64,000 nucleotides of DNA from Murinocardiopsis flavida (GCF_003014485.1 NZ_PYGA01000028.1:21748-85747), one strand, 5' to 3'. Positions 45,770 through 55,051 are shown, numbered from the stretch's first letter. Notes: a model not told the origin generated them from the letters alone. Made by a program: numbers and translations.

Positions 45770-45932
45770 GTGGCGAAGCGCTACCGCAGCATCATCGACG
45801 TCCACGTGATCCTGCACCGCGAAGGTGAGATCCTGCCGCTGGAGCGCCGAGGCGCCGGCTACTGCGATGGGATGCTGCATTTGCCCTCCGGCCACCTGGA
45901 CGAAGGCGAACCGGTGACCACCGGCGCGGCAC
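45770..45932 (+). pseudogene. Truncated Nudix hydrolase (5' fragment)
   Basis: From GTG 45770 the frame gives a convincing Nudix N-terminus: DVHVILHREGEILPLERRGA, then the start of the Nudix box, LPSGHLDEGEPVTTGAA. The box should continue into REExxEE but stops being recognisable at about 45930, exactly where the converging YwqG-like gene ends. The 3' two-thirds is missing, so this is a remnant cut at that junction. Confidence 0.75.
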
Positions 45933-47006
45933 TCATTGGATCAGGTCGGTGTGCGGATGCTCGGGGGAGATCGGGCAGACGTAGAGCTGCATGTTGTCGG
46001 TGCTGCCCACTTCGACCGCAGTCGGCCGCGCAGGGTCCCGGCCAGCGCGATGGGCGGAGTAGGCGGCGTCCTGGTCTTCGTGCGGCGCCCAACCGCGTCC
46101 CTCATCACCGTCCCATTCAAAGGAGGCGATGGTCAGCAGCGGAACCATCCGGGTGTCGCAGACAGCGCAGTACCGGCGGAGTGGGTCGGTGCGGCCCCAG
46201 GGCGGCCATCCCCCGACCTTCCAGCCCGGAGCGTCAGCCAGATGGACGTCATAGAATTCCGCCGGATCGTCCGCGTACGAGCTGTCCACGCCCACGCCGG
46301 CCCCCTGCCATCTGCTCCAGTCCCCCACCGCCAGCCGCATCTCCGGGCTCAGATCAAGGCTGTTGGGGTACTCGGTGATCTCCTCCGGCGCCAGCAGACA
46401 CGGCTCCGGCACATAGCCCGGATGGTTCGCCTCATACGGTTGCGGTGGCGTGGCGAGGACATCGGCGACCGAGCCGGCAGACCGCCAGAACAGCGCGGTC
46501 GCGGGCTTGTACTCCGGATCGTGGTCATAGGGACACCACAGGATCTGGAGCAGATCGGCCCGGCCGGGCGGCCGCAACAGGGGTATGTCTCGCAGGTACA
46601 GCTGGGCCACGGGCAACATGGGGACGGGGCACTCCGCGGGCCACGGAGGGCCCGCGTCGAGTCGTTCCGCGAGCCTCGCAGCGCTCCGTTCCTTGATCGC
46701 CTGCTCCTCGGGCGTTGGCTCGGAACCACCGGAACCAGGGTGGCGCCGGGCCCGCATGCGTCTCTTGAGCCGCACTATGGCCGGCGACTGGCGGAACCCG
46801 CTGTCACGGTGCAGGTGCGAGCTTTCGCAGTGCGGCCACGGCTCATCAGCCGGCCACAGCAACGGCCCTCCGACCGAGCTCTCCTTGGCCGAAGGCGCCC
46901 CCGGGCGGGGATGCAGCCGAATCGCAGGACGCGCCAACGAAGCCAGCTCAGGAAAAACCGCAGTCACGTCTACAGGCCGCGGCGGAGTGGTACGTACAAA
47001 GACCAT
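45933..47006 (-). CDS. DUF1963 / YwqG-like protein
   Basis: 357 residues. Typical segments of this family: GGPLLWPADEPWPHC (about 45-59), VPMLPVAQLYLRD, DLLQILWCPYDHD, KVGGWPPWGR (about 268-277) and PLLTIASFEWDGD, with CAVC between. The family binds or protects proteins in a way not established. Its stop abuts the Nudix fragment, suggesting that it came in with a rearrangement. No operon partner. Confidence 0.8.
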   Translation of the reverse strand: MVFVRTTPPRPVDVTAVFPELASLARPAIRLHPRPGAPSAKESSVGGPLLWPADEPWPHCESSHLHRDSGFRQSPAIVRLKRRMRARRHPGSGGSEPTPEEQAIKERSAARLAERLDAGPPWPAECPVPMLPVAQLYLRDIPLLRPPGRADLLQILWCPYDHDPEYKPATALFWRSAGSVADVLATPPQPYEANHPGYVPEPCLLAPEEITEYPNSLDLSPEMRLAVGDWSRWQGAGVGVDSSYADDPAEFYDVHLADAPGWKVGGWPPWGRTDPLRRYCAVCDTRMVPLLTIASFEWDGDEGRGWAPHEDQDAAYSAHRAGRDPARPTAVEVGSTDNMQLYVCPISPEHPHTDLIQ

Positions 47007-47104
47007 GCCGGTGATCCTGCCACCAGCCGCAGGCGGTCCCCTGCCGCCTCAACCGGCGTCCGGGCGTCGCGGATTCCGGGGAGCAGGGCGGGTCCGGGAT
47101 TCCG

Positions 47105-47920
47105 CTAGAACCGGAAGCGCACGATGCGGGTTGACCGCTTCATTCCCGGGATCAGGTTCAGGAGGCGGTACATGCGGCGGATGTTCGCCGGTGCCTTGGC
47201 CATCAGGATCGGTGCGTCGTACATCGGTGTCTCGTCGACGTACTCCAGCCGCGGGTGCCAGTCGGCCAGCGCGGCCGGGTCGTTGAAGCCGCAGCGGAAC
47301 TGGGCGCCGTACGTGCGTAGCGTGGGGTCCCATTTCGAGGTGCGCCACGCCCAGACCGGCACCGTGTCGAACTGTAGTCGGCCGCTGGGGAAGGCGTCGA
47401 CGAGGCTGGTCAGCAGCCGCCGGAGGTCGGTTTCGGTCAGGTAGGGCACCAGCCCCTCGGCGATCATCAGGAGCGGTCGGCTGCGGGGGATGGATTCGAG
47501 CCAGGTGAGGTCGGTGACGCCGGAGCCGATCAGGGTGTAGTGCTCGCGTGGCGGTAGGAACCGGTGCCGCAGTTCGATTACGGCGGGGTAGTCCAGGTCG
47601 TACCAGTCGACGGTGGCGGGCGGATCGAGCCGCTGCACCCGGGTGTCGAGTCCGCAGCCCAGGTGCAGCACCACCGCGTCGGGATGGTCGGCGAGGAAGT
47701 CCCGGGCCCAGTCGTCGTGGGCCTTGGCGCGGACCACGGCGGCCAGGCCGACCTGGCTGGCGCCGAATCTGCGGTTGTCGTAGCCGGGATCGAGGCTGCG
47801 CATCACCTGCTCGGCGTAGTGGTCGCCGAGGATCGGATCGTTCAGCCGGTTGTCGAGTGCTTTGGCTTGTAGGACGGGGCTGAGGGTCTGCTGCACTCCG
47901 AGGAGTTCGGTCTCCTTCAT
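47105..47920 (-). CDS. SAM-dependent methyltransferase, leucine carboxyl methyltransferase (LCM) family
   Basis: 271 residues. The SAM-binding core VVLHLGCGLDTRVQRLDPP (about 83-101), the acidic ribose contact WYDLDYPAV, and the R-PLLMIAEGLVPYL segment (about 145) define the LCM/PPM1-like class. The ending is basic. It is divergent from a MarR-like regulator across an inverted repeat. The substrate in bacteria of this class is generally a small molecule and is unknown here. Confidence 0.88.
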   Translation of the reverse strand: MKETELLGVQQTLSPVLQAKALDNRLNDPILGDHYAEQVMRSLDPGYDNRRFGASQVGLAAVVRAKAHDDWARDFLADHPDAVVLHLGCGLDTRVQRLDPPATVDWYDLDYPAVIELRHRFLPPREHYTLIGSGVTDLTWLESIPRSRPLLMIAEGLVPYLTETDLRRLLTSLVDAFPSGRLQFDTVPVWAWRTSKWDPTLRTYGAQFRCGFNDPAALADWHPRLEYVDETPMYDAPILMAKAPANIRRMYRLLNLIPGMKRSTRIVRFRF

Positions 47921-47940
47921 GGAAACGATGTTACGCTAAC

Positions 47941-47957
47941 TTCACGAAATTTGTGAA
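47941..47957. promoter_or_regulatory. Candidate MarR operator
   Basis: TTCAC-GAAATTT-GTGAA, an AT-rich near-palindrome between the divergent methyltransferase and MarR-like genes, 30 bp from the latter's start. Confidence 0.6.
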
Positions 47958-47987
47958 ATATTAGAATCTCATGAGAAGGGAACTGCC

Positions 47988-48470
47988 ATGACGCGGGGCG
48001 ACGAGGGCGCCATCGCGGACTTCCGGGAACGGTTCGCACAGGTCATGGTCGAATCCGGGATGCCACGGATGGCCGCGCGCGTGTACTCCGCGCTGCTCGT
48101 CACCGACTCCGGGAAGTTGTCGGCCGCCGAGCTCGCCCGGCGACTGGGCGTCGGCGCACCGGCGATCTCCGGGGCGGTCAAATACCTGGTGCAGGTACGT
48201 CTGGTCGAACGCGGCCGCGAACCCGGCACCCGGCACGACTTCTGCCGGGTCCACGAGCACACCTGGAGCCGCTACATCAGCCAGTCCGACCCGGTGCTGG
48301 TCCGGGTGCAGGCCAGTGCCGACGAGGGCGCCACGATCCTGGGCCTCGACTCCCCGGCCGGGCAGCGGCTGGACGAGACCCGCCGGTTCTTCGCTTTCAT
48401 GCGCGAAGAGATCAAGGAGTCGATGGCGAAGTGGCAGCGGCTCCAGGCGGCCGAACGCGAAACCGGCTGA
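47988..48470 (+). CDS. MarR/GbsR-family regulator
   Basis: 160 residues. The winged-helix region is about 15-85 (LSAAELARRLGVGAPAISGA; RLVERGREPGTRHDFCR), then a helical dimer arm. It shares the arrangement FxQVMxESGMPRMAARVYSALLVTDSG with the C-terminal half of the regulator at 44006, so they are the same family. It probably represses the divergent methyltransferase gene through the TTCAC-GTGAA site. Confidence 0.9.
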   Translation: MTRGDEGAIADFRERFAQVMVESGMPRMAARVYSALLVTDSGKLSAAELARRLGVGAPAISGAVKYLVQVRLVERGREPGTRHDFCRVHEHTWSRYISQSDPVLVRVQASADEGATILGLDSPAGQRLDETRRFFAFMREEIKESMAKWQRLQAAERETG

Positions 48471-48492
48471 ACGGTCAGCGGTCAGCGGTCAG

Positions 48493-48549
48493 AAGGAGGA
48501 ATGCGGCGTGTGCGGAGGCAGCGGCGGCTGGAACGAGACCAATACTGAG
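48493..48549 (+). pseudogene. Fragment of small CxxC zinc-finger gene
   Basis: The frame KEECGVCGGSGGWNET matches the first half of the 41-residue zinc protein at 60647 (KEECSVCKGKGGWNET). The second CxxC knuckle (QCWGCSGTG) is absent; homology ends at about 48549. This is a remnant of the same gene, so such small genes have been copied or moved before. Confidence 0.65.
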
Positions 48550-48617
48550 ACGTCGCCGCAGCTCGGCCGGCTCAGTGTCCAGCGGCCGCCACGCAGCCAG
48601 GCGTACACTCCACAAGA

Positions 48618-49562
48618 ATGAACCAGGGTACTGATCCCGAAGAGCTGCCGACCGAGGTCCTGGACGACGTGGCCGACGTGGTCGGGGCGGAGGTCACTCT
48701 TCTCACTCGCCTGCCCGGAGGCGTCAACGGGGGCGCCATGCGCGTCCAGTTGGCCGGAAGGGCAGATGCAGTGCTCAAAGCAGCGCCCCGGGCACACCCC
48801 GACCACCTGGACGAGACGTTGCGAGCCCAGAGAGTGGTCGAGCACATGCGTGGGCGCGGCTATCCCACCCCGGCCTGGCTCGGAGTGGGAGCCACAGCGA
48901 CTCATGTATGGCATCTGATGGACTTCGTCGACGCGGCTCCCGCGCCAGAGCTGACCCCGTCCCTCGTCGAGCAGCTGATGGAGATCATCGAACTCCAGGC
49001 CGGTCAAGCCTCCGAGCCCTACGACCACTTGTCGTACGCCTGGCTGGTCGCCACCGGCCGGGAATCGGCTGCCGCCGGGCTGGATTTCAACGAGACGCCG
49101 GAGCAGTCGCTTCTCCGCCAGTCCGTGGCCGGGCTCTCGGGGTACTCCTCCGCGGTATCGGCCTTGGTCGAGCGCCTGCGGCTCGTGTGTGCCGACGTCC
49201 CACCACCACGAGAGGCACCTGACATGGTCCATGCCGACCTCGCGACCCCCGGCAATGTCCTGGTCCGTGACGGAGCGGTGGTGGCGGTCGTGGATATCGG
49301 GAACGCAGGTAGCGGCACGCGGGCGACTGATCTCACCACCCTCGTGTGTTACACCTTCCAGGATCCGCAGCTGGACGGTGTCCGAAGGCGGCTGTGGGCG
49401 AGAATCCTCGACCTGGTCGGCTGGGAGGGGGCGTTGGTGCTCGCAGCGTCACAGATCCTCCACATGCTCGAGGTCCCCATCCGTCACGGGCGCCACGATG
49501 CCGTTCCAGGGGTGGTCAAGCGCGGCTATCGCGCCCTCGACGAGCTGAACGCGCTTCGCTGA
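48618..49562 (+). CDS. Aminoglycoside phosphotransferase (APH)-family kinase
   Basis: 314 residues. The catalytic loop is MVHADLATPGNVLV (about 203-216, with Asp and Asn), and the Mg-binding Asp is in VAVVDIGNAG (about 222-231). The nucleotide-binding N-lobe is recognisable (LLTRLPGGVNGGAMRV). The family phosphorylates aminoglycosides, macrolides or cell metabolites; the substrate is not assignable. It starts 68 bp after the zinc-finger fragment. Confidence 0.83.
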   Translation: MNQGTDPEELPTEVLDDVADVVGAEVTLLTRLPGGVNGGAMRVQLAGRADAVLKAAPRAHPDHLDETLRAQRVVEHMRGRGYPTPAWLGVGATATHVWHLMDFVDAAPAPELTPSLVEQLMEIIELQAGQASEPYDHLSYAWLVATGRESAAAGLDFNETPEQSLLRQSVAGLSGYSSAVSALVERLRLVCADVPPPREAPDMVHADLATPGNVLVRDGAVVAVVDIGNAGSGTRATDLTTLVCYTFQDPQLDGVRRRLWARILDLVGWEGALVLAASQILHMLEVPIRHGRHDAVPGVVKRGYRALDELNALR

Positions 49563-49703
49563 CTGTCGCCGGTGGAGATGGTGGGCTGGGCGATCGACGA
49601 CGCCACGCCGCGCTCTGCCTCGCGACAACCGTGCTGATCGTCGGGCGGCTGATCGATCGGCGCGAGCGGTGGAGCCCAGCGTGCTGCCTATCCGCTCAGG
49701 TCC

Positions 49704-50588
49704 TTACTTGGCGCGGCAGGTCCTGAGGTAGCTGAGGAACGATGCTTGCAGCCCGGTCACGTGCGTTTCGTGCATGAGTGCGCTGGTGACAGGTCCGCTG
49801 GCGACGGTTCCGTCGGTGACGGATCCGTTGCGTTGGGTGAGGCGGTGCAGGAACGTGGCCGCGTTCTTCGCGAGGTTCTGGTAGACCGCCATGTCTCCGA
49901 GGAGCTCTCGCTCGTTGAAGGTCACGTGCAGCTTGGTGGCGGGCAGGGTGTCGCCCATGGCTTGAAGACGGGCGAAGACCTGACTGTCCGCGTTGACGAT
50001 GCCGGGGCTGCCCGCGCCGATGCTCTCGAAGAAGGTGCTCTTGGTGAGCCAGGCGTAGAGGCTGAAGAGTCCGCCGTAGGAATAGCCGAAGAGGCCGTGG
50101 CCACTCGGGGCTGTGCCGTAGTCGCGTTCGATCCGCGGATGCAGGTCGTCGGTAAGGAAGTCCAGGAACATGTCCCCGCGGCTGTCGCTCAGTTCAGCGA
50201 GGTAGGCGTCGGCTTGCTCGCGCGTCGTCGCGCCCGTTTCGACCCCCATCTCCACCGCGTCGATGTACTCCTTCGCGATGGGTTCGCCTGGGGGCACGAG
50301 GTCGCGGTTGCGCAACCGCTCCCAGTGCTCCGCCTCCTCGCCCGCGTAACCCACGCTGACTTGGACGTAGGGCCGGATCGACTGCATGGGGTCCAGTTGC
50401 GTGACGATGAGTGGGGCGGTCATGCCCACGGCCCAGTTGCCGTCGAGCACGTACACGACGGGCGCTTGCGCCGCGGCAGGGTCGTAGCGCGGTGGCGTGG
50501 TGACCCAGACGCCGTAGTCGTGCCCACCGCTGGAGCGCATCTCGAAGTAGTCGGTGTGGGCGAGGCAGCCCTGCCACATGGTGCTCAT
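49704..50588 (-). CDS. Putative esterase (enterochelin esterase-like alpha/beta hydrolase)
   Basis: 294 residues. VVYVLDGNWAVGM (about 44-56) and the nucleophile elbow FGYSYGGLFSLYA (about 169-181) define the PF00756-type esterase. The catalytic His is probably in MHETHVTGLQASF near the C-terminus. No signal peptide. It is divergent from a TetR regulator at 50754. Substrate unknown. The 141-bp gap after the APH gene at 49562 shows no gene. Confidence 0.85.
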   Translation of the reverse strand: MSTMWQGCLAHTDYFEMRSSGGHDYGVWVTTPPRYDPAAAQAPVVYVLDGNWAVGMTAPLIVTQLDPMQSIRPYVQVSVGYAGEEAEHWERLRNRDLVPPGEPIAKEYIDAVEMGVETGATTREQADAYLAELSDSRGDMFLDFLTDDLHPRIERDYGTAPSGHGLFGYSYGGLFSLYAWLTKSTFFESIGAGSPGIVNADSQVFARLQAMGDTLPATKLHVTFNERELLGDMAVYQNLAKNAATFLHRLTQRNGSVTDGTVASGPVTSALMHETHVTGLQASFLSYLRTCRAK

Positions 50589-50753
50589 CTGAGGTCCTTG
50601 TCGATTCGGCCGGCCTGGATCACGAGGACGGCGTTGGTGGGGTCGCCGGTCGCGTAGCAGGTCCCAAAGTCGATCCTCCGCCGTTGCGAGCTGACTGCGA
50701 CCATGTGCGAAGCAGCACGGAAGCGCCGATCATTCTTTTCCAATGGATAAACT

Positions 50754-51356
50754 GTGGGAGTGATCCTGTCAAACTCGGAACGCAAGGGCAGCGCGCGCGA
50801 GCGACTCCTGGCACGGCTTCTCGACGCTTTCGGCGAGGCCCTTCCCCCGCCGGAGATGTCACTCCGTGAGGTCGCCGCCCGGATCGAGACCAGCCACGCC
50901 CTGTTGCGATACCACTTCGGGTCACTCTCGGGCGTCTTGGCCGCCATGCTCAAGACGCAGCGATCCCGTGACAACGAGGTGCTTCTGGAGTCCGCCCACC
51001 AGGGCACCTTCGACGATTTCGTGGTGGCGATCTGGCGTGCTTACACCCGGCCGGAGCAGCTGTCGCGTGCCCGCGGCTTCTTCTACGTCGTCGGACTGGC
51101 CGCGTACGGCCACGAGGACTTCCGCGAGTTCGTGGAGTCGCTCGGCGACCTGACCGTGATGCTGTCCTCACTCGCGGAACGCGAAGGGCTCGACACGGAG
51201 GAAGCGCGGGATGTGGCCACCGTCACCGTTGCCGCGATTCGCGGCCTCCTCTTGCAGGAGATCCTGACTCCAGGAACCCGCTCGGAGGACGCGGTCACCT
51301 TGATCCTGCGCATGAGCGAGGGCCGATCCGTCCCACGATCACGCCCGGAGCGTTGA
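50754..51356 (+). CDS. TetR-family regulator
   Basis: 200 residues. HTH at about 36-60 (SLREVAARIETSHALLRYHF) fits TetR proteins, followed by a helical ligand domain (ARGFFYVVGLAAYGHEDFREF). The start is GTG 50754; a second GTG at 50760 is equally possible. It is divergent from the esterase gene and probably controls it. Confidence 0.87.
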   Translation: MGVILSNSERKGSARERLLARLLDAFGEALPPPEMSLREVAARIETSHALLRYHFGSLSGVLAAMLKTQRSRDNEVLLESAHQGTFDDFVVAIWRAYTRPEQLSRARGFFYVVGLAAYGHEDFREFVESLGDLTVMLSSLAEREGLDTEEARDVATVTVAAIRGLLLQEILTPGTRSEDAVTLILRMSEGRSVPRSRPER

Positions 51357-51478
51357 GGGGCTAGGAAACGCGCCCGCATCCGCAGTGAGAAAGGCATCCG
51401 CTGGGCCGGGCGCCCCCTCAAGACAGCAGCCTCGACCAACCCGGCGAACCGATGCGGTCACGGCATTAGGTTGGCGAT

Positions 51479-52366
51479 ATGAGCCTCGACATTCCTGTCC
51501 AGGTCCGCACGACGGTCATCGCCGACGGGAACGAATCCTGGCTGGACGAACTGCCGGACGTGGTCGACTCGCTGGCCCGGGAATGGTCTCTGACGATCGG
51601 GGCCGGCCTCGCGGGCGGCCACGCCGCCCTGGTCGTCGAGGCGACGCTTGCCGACGGAACTCCGGCGGTCCTCAAGATCGGTGTGCCCGGTCGGGACGTC
51701 GGGCAGGAGGCCGTGGCGTTACGCCTGGCGAACGGAGAGGGCTGCGCCGAACTGCTGGGCGAAGACGCGGGGCGGCAAGCCCTTCTACTGGAGCGCCTCG
51801 GGGCTCCGATGCACGACCTCGTCGCCGACCCTGCACGCCGCCACGACCTGCTGTGCGAAGCGGCGGTTCGCCTGTGGCGTCCGATCGGTCCCGACATCGA
51901 CCTGCCGACCGGCGCGGAGTTGGCTGAGCAGTACGCCGATCGGCTGCCGGAACTATGGGAGCAGGCGGGGCGACCGTGTTCGCCGGCCACTGTGACGGAC
52001 GCGCTGAACTGCATGGATCGTCGTCGCCTGGCCCACGACGACCGGTCCGCGGTTCTGGTCCACGGTGATATCCACGAGATGAACGCCTTGCAGGCGAGTG
52101 ACGGCGGCTACAAGCTCATCGATCCGGCCGGGCTGTGGGCCGAACCGGCGTGCGATCTCGGCACAATCGTGCGGTGCACCCCGGATCTCGGCGATGACCT
52201 CTGGGCGCGGACCGAGCGACTGGCTTCGCGCACGGGCATGGATGCCACCGCCATCTGGGAATGGGGAACCATCCACCGAGTCGTCAGCGGCGTCTACGCC
52301 TCCAGCATCGGCTTTCAGCCCTTCGGTGATCTGCTGCTGGCCGAAGCGGACCGCCTCACGGCGTAG
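51479..52366 (+). CDS. APH(6)-like aminoglycoside/hydroxyurea resistance kinase
   Basis: 295 residues. The family (PF04655) signature is VLVHGDIHEMNALQ (about 197-210) and KLIDPAGLWAEPACDLGTI (about 217-235). The N-lobe has GGHAALVVEATLADGTPAVLKI. StrB-like enzymes of this family phosphorylate streptomycin at position 6, but many chromosomal members have other substrates. Together with the kinase at 48618 it is the second antibiotic-kinase-like gene within 4 kb. Confidence 0.85.
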   Translation: MSLDIPVQVRTTVIADGNESWLDELPDVVDSLAREWSLTIGAGLAGGHAALVVEATLADGTPAVLKIGVPGRDVGQEAVALRLANGEGCAELLGEDAGRQALLLERLGAPMHDLVADPARRHDLLCEAAVRLWRPIGPDIDLPTGAELAEQYADRLPELWEQAGRPCSPATVTDALNCMDRRRLAHDDRSAVLVHGDIHEMNALQASDGGYKLIDPAGLWAEPACDLGTIVRCTPDLGDDLWARTERLASRTGMDATAIWEWGTIHRVVSGVYASSIGFQPFGDLLLAEADRLTA

Positions 52367-52525
52367 TCGGCGCGGATGGTCCCGCGTAGGTCTTGCGCCG
52401 CCGGGCTTCGGCGGCCGCGACGGCAACCCCCGCCACCTCCGACGTCACCGCAAACCCCGCCCGCCCAGGCGATCGCGGCCGCAAAGGGCTGGCGGGTGTC
52501 GGATCCGTCGGACTAGGGTTCCGTG

Positions 52526-53962
52526 ATGACTGCGCACATCCCCCTGCGTCCCGGCGACCCCTCCGAGGTCGGCCCCTATTTGCTGCACGCCCGACTGGGC
52601 GACGGCGCGATGGGCCGGGTGTACCTCGGCCGCTCCCCGGACGGCCGTACCGCCGCCGTCAAGGTCGTCCACCCCGACCTGGCCGAAGACCCCGTCTTCC
52701 GCCGACACTTCGCCGATGAGGTCGAGGCCGCCCGCAGGGTCGGCGGACCCTGCACCGCCCACGTCGTCGACGCCGACACCGCAGCCGATCCGTCCTGGCT
52801 GGCCACCGCCTACATCCCCGGCCCCACACTCCGCGAGGCCGTACACGAACACGGCCCCCTTCCGGCGGATTCGGCCGCCGCCCTCGGCGCGGGCCTGGCC
52901 GAAGGACTGATGGCGGTGCACGCCGGCGGAGTCGTGCACCGCGACCTCAAACCCGGCAACGTCATCCTCACCGCCGACGGGCCCCGGCTGATCGAATTCG
53001 GCATCGCCGGCGCCCTTGACTCCACCTCCCGGGCCCGCACGGGCGTGGGCACGGCCGGGTTCATGGCGCCCGAACTGGCCACCGGTGCCCCGGTCGGGCC
53101 TCCCGCGGACGTGTTCTCCCTGGGCTGCCTGCTCGCCTACGCCACCACCGGCCGCAGCCCTTTCGGCCAGGGCTCCGCCCACGCGAGCACCTACCGCATC
53201 GGGCACGCCCCCGACCTGACCGGGGTGCCCGCCGCACTGGCCGACCCGATCGCCGACTGCCTCGCCAACGACCCCGGCGCCCGGCCCAGCCCGGAGGCGC
53301 TGGTGGAGCGACTCGCCACGACGGCGGCGCCCGGCGCGGGCCGCGGTTCCGGGCAGTGGCTGCCGGAGCCCCTCACCGAGTTCATCACCCACCACGCGAC
53401 CACCGCACAAGCCCTCACCGAAACGCGGCCCCGCCAAGCGCACCCGGAGCAGCACATACGGACGGCGTATCAGCCCGCGCCGGGAGTGGACGGCCCTGTG
53501 CCGAGAGTGGACGGCCCCTTGCCGGAGGCCGGGCCGGACGCGCGGACGGCGTATCAACCCGCGCCGATGATGGACCGCCCCTTGCCGCAGGCCGGGCCGG
53601 ACACGCGGCGAACGGCCCGAGCGGGTATCGCCCTGCTGGCCACCGCCACCGCTGCCGTTCTGCTGTTCGTCGTGCTGGCCGTCACCAACACGTCGGTCGC
53701 CGGCTTGGTGGCCAGGTGGTCGAGCGGTTCCGCCGACCTCGGATTGTGGGACTGCGCTGCGCCCGTCGACGGCTCCCTGGTCAAGGTCCCGTGCGGTACT
53801 GCGGTTGCCGAATACCGCGTCACCGCCTGGATCGATCCGGGGTTAGCGCGACTGCCCGACGCGCGAACCGCATGCGCGGACGAGGTGTCGCATTGGACGC
53901 CGTCCGAGGACCGTGCGGTGAAGTTGAACAATCGGGTCTCCTGCCTGGAACCCATCGATTGA
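52526..53962 (+). CDS. Receptor-like Ser/Thr protein kinase with EFG in place of DFG
   Basis: 478 residues. N-terminal kinase domain (1-270): glycine loop RLGDGAMGRVY, Lys46, catalytic HRDLKPGN (about 138-145), APE as MAPELA. The Mg-binding DFG reads EFG at about Glu157, a conservative but unusual change. After a juxtamembrane linker with two TAYQPAP repeats, one transmembrane helix (about 370-395) leads to an outside domain with cysteines in LWDCAAP, VPCG, ACADEV and SCLEP. ATG 52526 follows AGGG by 8 nt; GTG 52523 is possible. Probable sensor of an external signal. Confidence 0.88.
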   Translation: MTAHIPLRPGDPSEVGPYLLHARLGDGAMGRVYLGRSPDGRTAAVKVVHPDLAEDPVFRRHFADEVEAARRVGGPCTAHVVDADTAADPSWLATAYIPGPTLREAVHEHGPLPADSAAALGAGLAEGLMAVHAGGVVHRDLKPGNVILTADGPRLIEFGIAGALDSTSRARTGVGTAGFMAPELATGAPVGPPADVFSLGCLLAYATTGRSPFGQGSAHASTYRIGHAPDLTGVPAALADPIADCLANDPGARPSPEALVERLATTAAPGAGRGSGQWLPEPLTEFITHHATTAQALTETRPRQAHPEQHIRTAYQPAPGVDGPVPRVDGPLPEAGPDARTAYQPAPMMDRPLPQAGPDTRRTARAGIALLATATAAVLLFVVLAVTNTSVAGLVARWSSGSADLGLWDCAAPVDGSLVKVPCGTAVAEYRVTAWIDPGLARLPDARTACADEVSHWTPSEDRAVKLNNRVSCLEPID

Positions 53963-54414
53963 GGCCCCCGGCTCCCGTCCGGCGGCCGAGCCATGTGAGG
54001 GCGAGGAAAGCCGCCGCGCCCGCAAGTTCGACGCCGACCACGGTGAGGAGTGACCAGGTGGCGACCGGCCCGCCGATCCCCGCATCCAATGCGTATCCGG
54101 TGATCCTCATGCTCGCGCCGGTGCTGAACTCTCCACGGCGCGCAGCGCAACACCATCGAAGGAGCCGTCTCAGGTCCGGCCGGGGCCTGGCCCCCACCCG
54201 TCTTCGGCACTGCCCTTTTCCACCGGGAGCCGGGACCGACAGCGGACATGGCCGCGCTGCGAACCGGAGTCGCCGTCCGGCGGCGGGCTGTACGTGGTTC
54301 ACTCGACGGACTCTGGCAGCCGCGTGCCGCAGGCGGCGTCCGGGGATGCGAAGACGTCTTTCTGTTTCGCGTTGCTCGATGTGGTTGGGCGGTGATGGAA
54401 CATGCCGTTCTATT
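53963..54414. other. Stretch with doubtful small ORF and repeat-family fragment
   Basis: A minus-strand frame from ATG 54110 begins like a small membrane protein (TWSLLTVVGVELAGAAAFLA) but runs 143 bp into the kinase gene and is doubtful. At about 54195-54260 the sequence CCGACAGCGGAC and its surroundings match a unit of the composite repeat family seen near 19460-19505. Nothing else is recognisable before the CRISPR leader at 54415. Confidence 0.45.
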
Positions 54415-54493
54415 GAGACAACGGGGTGAGGTGGGCGGCCATGGACTTGCATCACATTTCAATAACGCGCCACAAACCACCAGGTCATTAACT
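54415..54493 (+). promoter_or_regulatory. CRISPR leader, type B (copy 1)
   Basis: 79 bp immediately before the first repeat of the 54.5-kb array. Characteristic blocks are GAGACAA, GGTGAGGTGGGCG, CATCACATTTCAATAACGCG and CAGGTCATTAACT. A copy of the same length and about 85% identity precedes the array at 60320. It is unrelated to the type A leaders. Confidence 0.88.
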
Positions 54494-54888
54494 CCAAGCC
54501 CCGCACACGCGGGGGTGAACCGTACGGCGAGGCCGGGTTGCGCGGGCTGTAGCGCCAAGCCCCGCACACGCGGGGGTGAACCGATGTACGAGCTCATCAC
54601 CGGGCAGAAGGCCACCCAAGCCCCGCACACGCGAGGGTGAACCGACCCGCCGACCGGCCCGGACCCCTACAGGATGCCCAAGCCCCGCACACGCGGGGGT
54701 GAACCGTCGGCCATGTCGGCGATCACGAGGCTGGTGCCCCAAGCCCCGCGTACGCGGGGGTGAACCGGCAACGTGATCCGCACCCCGAGCGGTAGCGTGC
54801 CAAGCCCCGCGCACGCGGGGGTGAAACGGCCGAGCGCGAGGCCGAGGCCACCCAGATCTACCAAGCCCCGCGCACGCGGGGGTGAACC
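54494..54888 (+). CRISPR. Type I-E CRISPR array, 7 repeats, 6 spacers (leader B)
   Basis: Repeats of 28 bp start at 54494, 54555, 54616, 54678, 54739, 54800 and 54861, spaced 61 bp apart (one interval is 62). Each begins CCAAGCCCCGC and ends GCGGGGGTGAACC. The first four carry CACACG in the loop, the last ones CGTACG or GCACG, so the repeats drift away from the leader; the one at 54800 ends GAAACG. Spacers are 33-34 bp. The protospacer of the second spacer would encode MYELITGQKA, plausible phage sequence. Confidence 0.96.
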
Positions 54889-54892
54889 GGCG

Positions 54893-55051
54893 GGGTCTAC
54901 CTGTCTGTCTCGGGTCTACCGTGCAGGTCGGGACGGCTCTACTTCTGTAGGTGGGGGCCTACCGGGTAGACTCCCCGCGCCTATAGGTAGACCCCGGGCA
55001 GACGCCCCTTAGACGCACCGTAGGCAGGGATGTAAGACCGATACCGGTATC
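54893..55051. repeat. Iteron-like cluster of GGGTCTACC and inverse motifs
   Basis: Just after the last CRISPR repeat: GGGTCTACC at 54893 and 54912 (19 bp apart), variant GGCTCTACT near 54935, and the inverse forms GGGTAGACT at 54964 and GGTAGACCC at 54986. A perfect 12-bp palindrome GATACCGGTATC lies at 55040-55051, with another GATACC just after. The tight cluster of direct and inverted copies resembles a protein-binding array, as in plasmid or integrative-element control regions. Confidence 0.6.

Noticed and set aside
49563..49703. Possible transposase remnant between the APH gene and esterase
   Set aside because: A few residues look suggestive, but no catalytic motif, inverted repeat or longer similarity can be supported.
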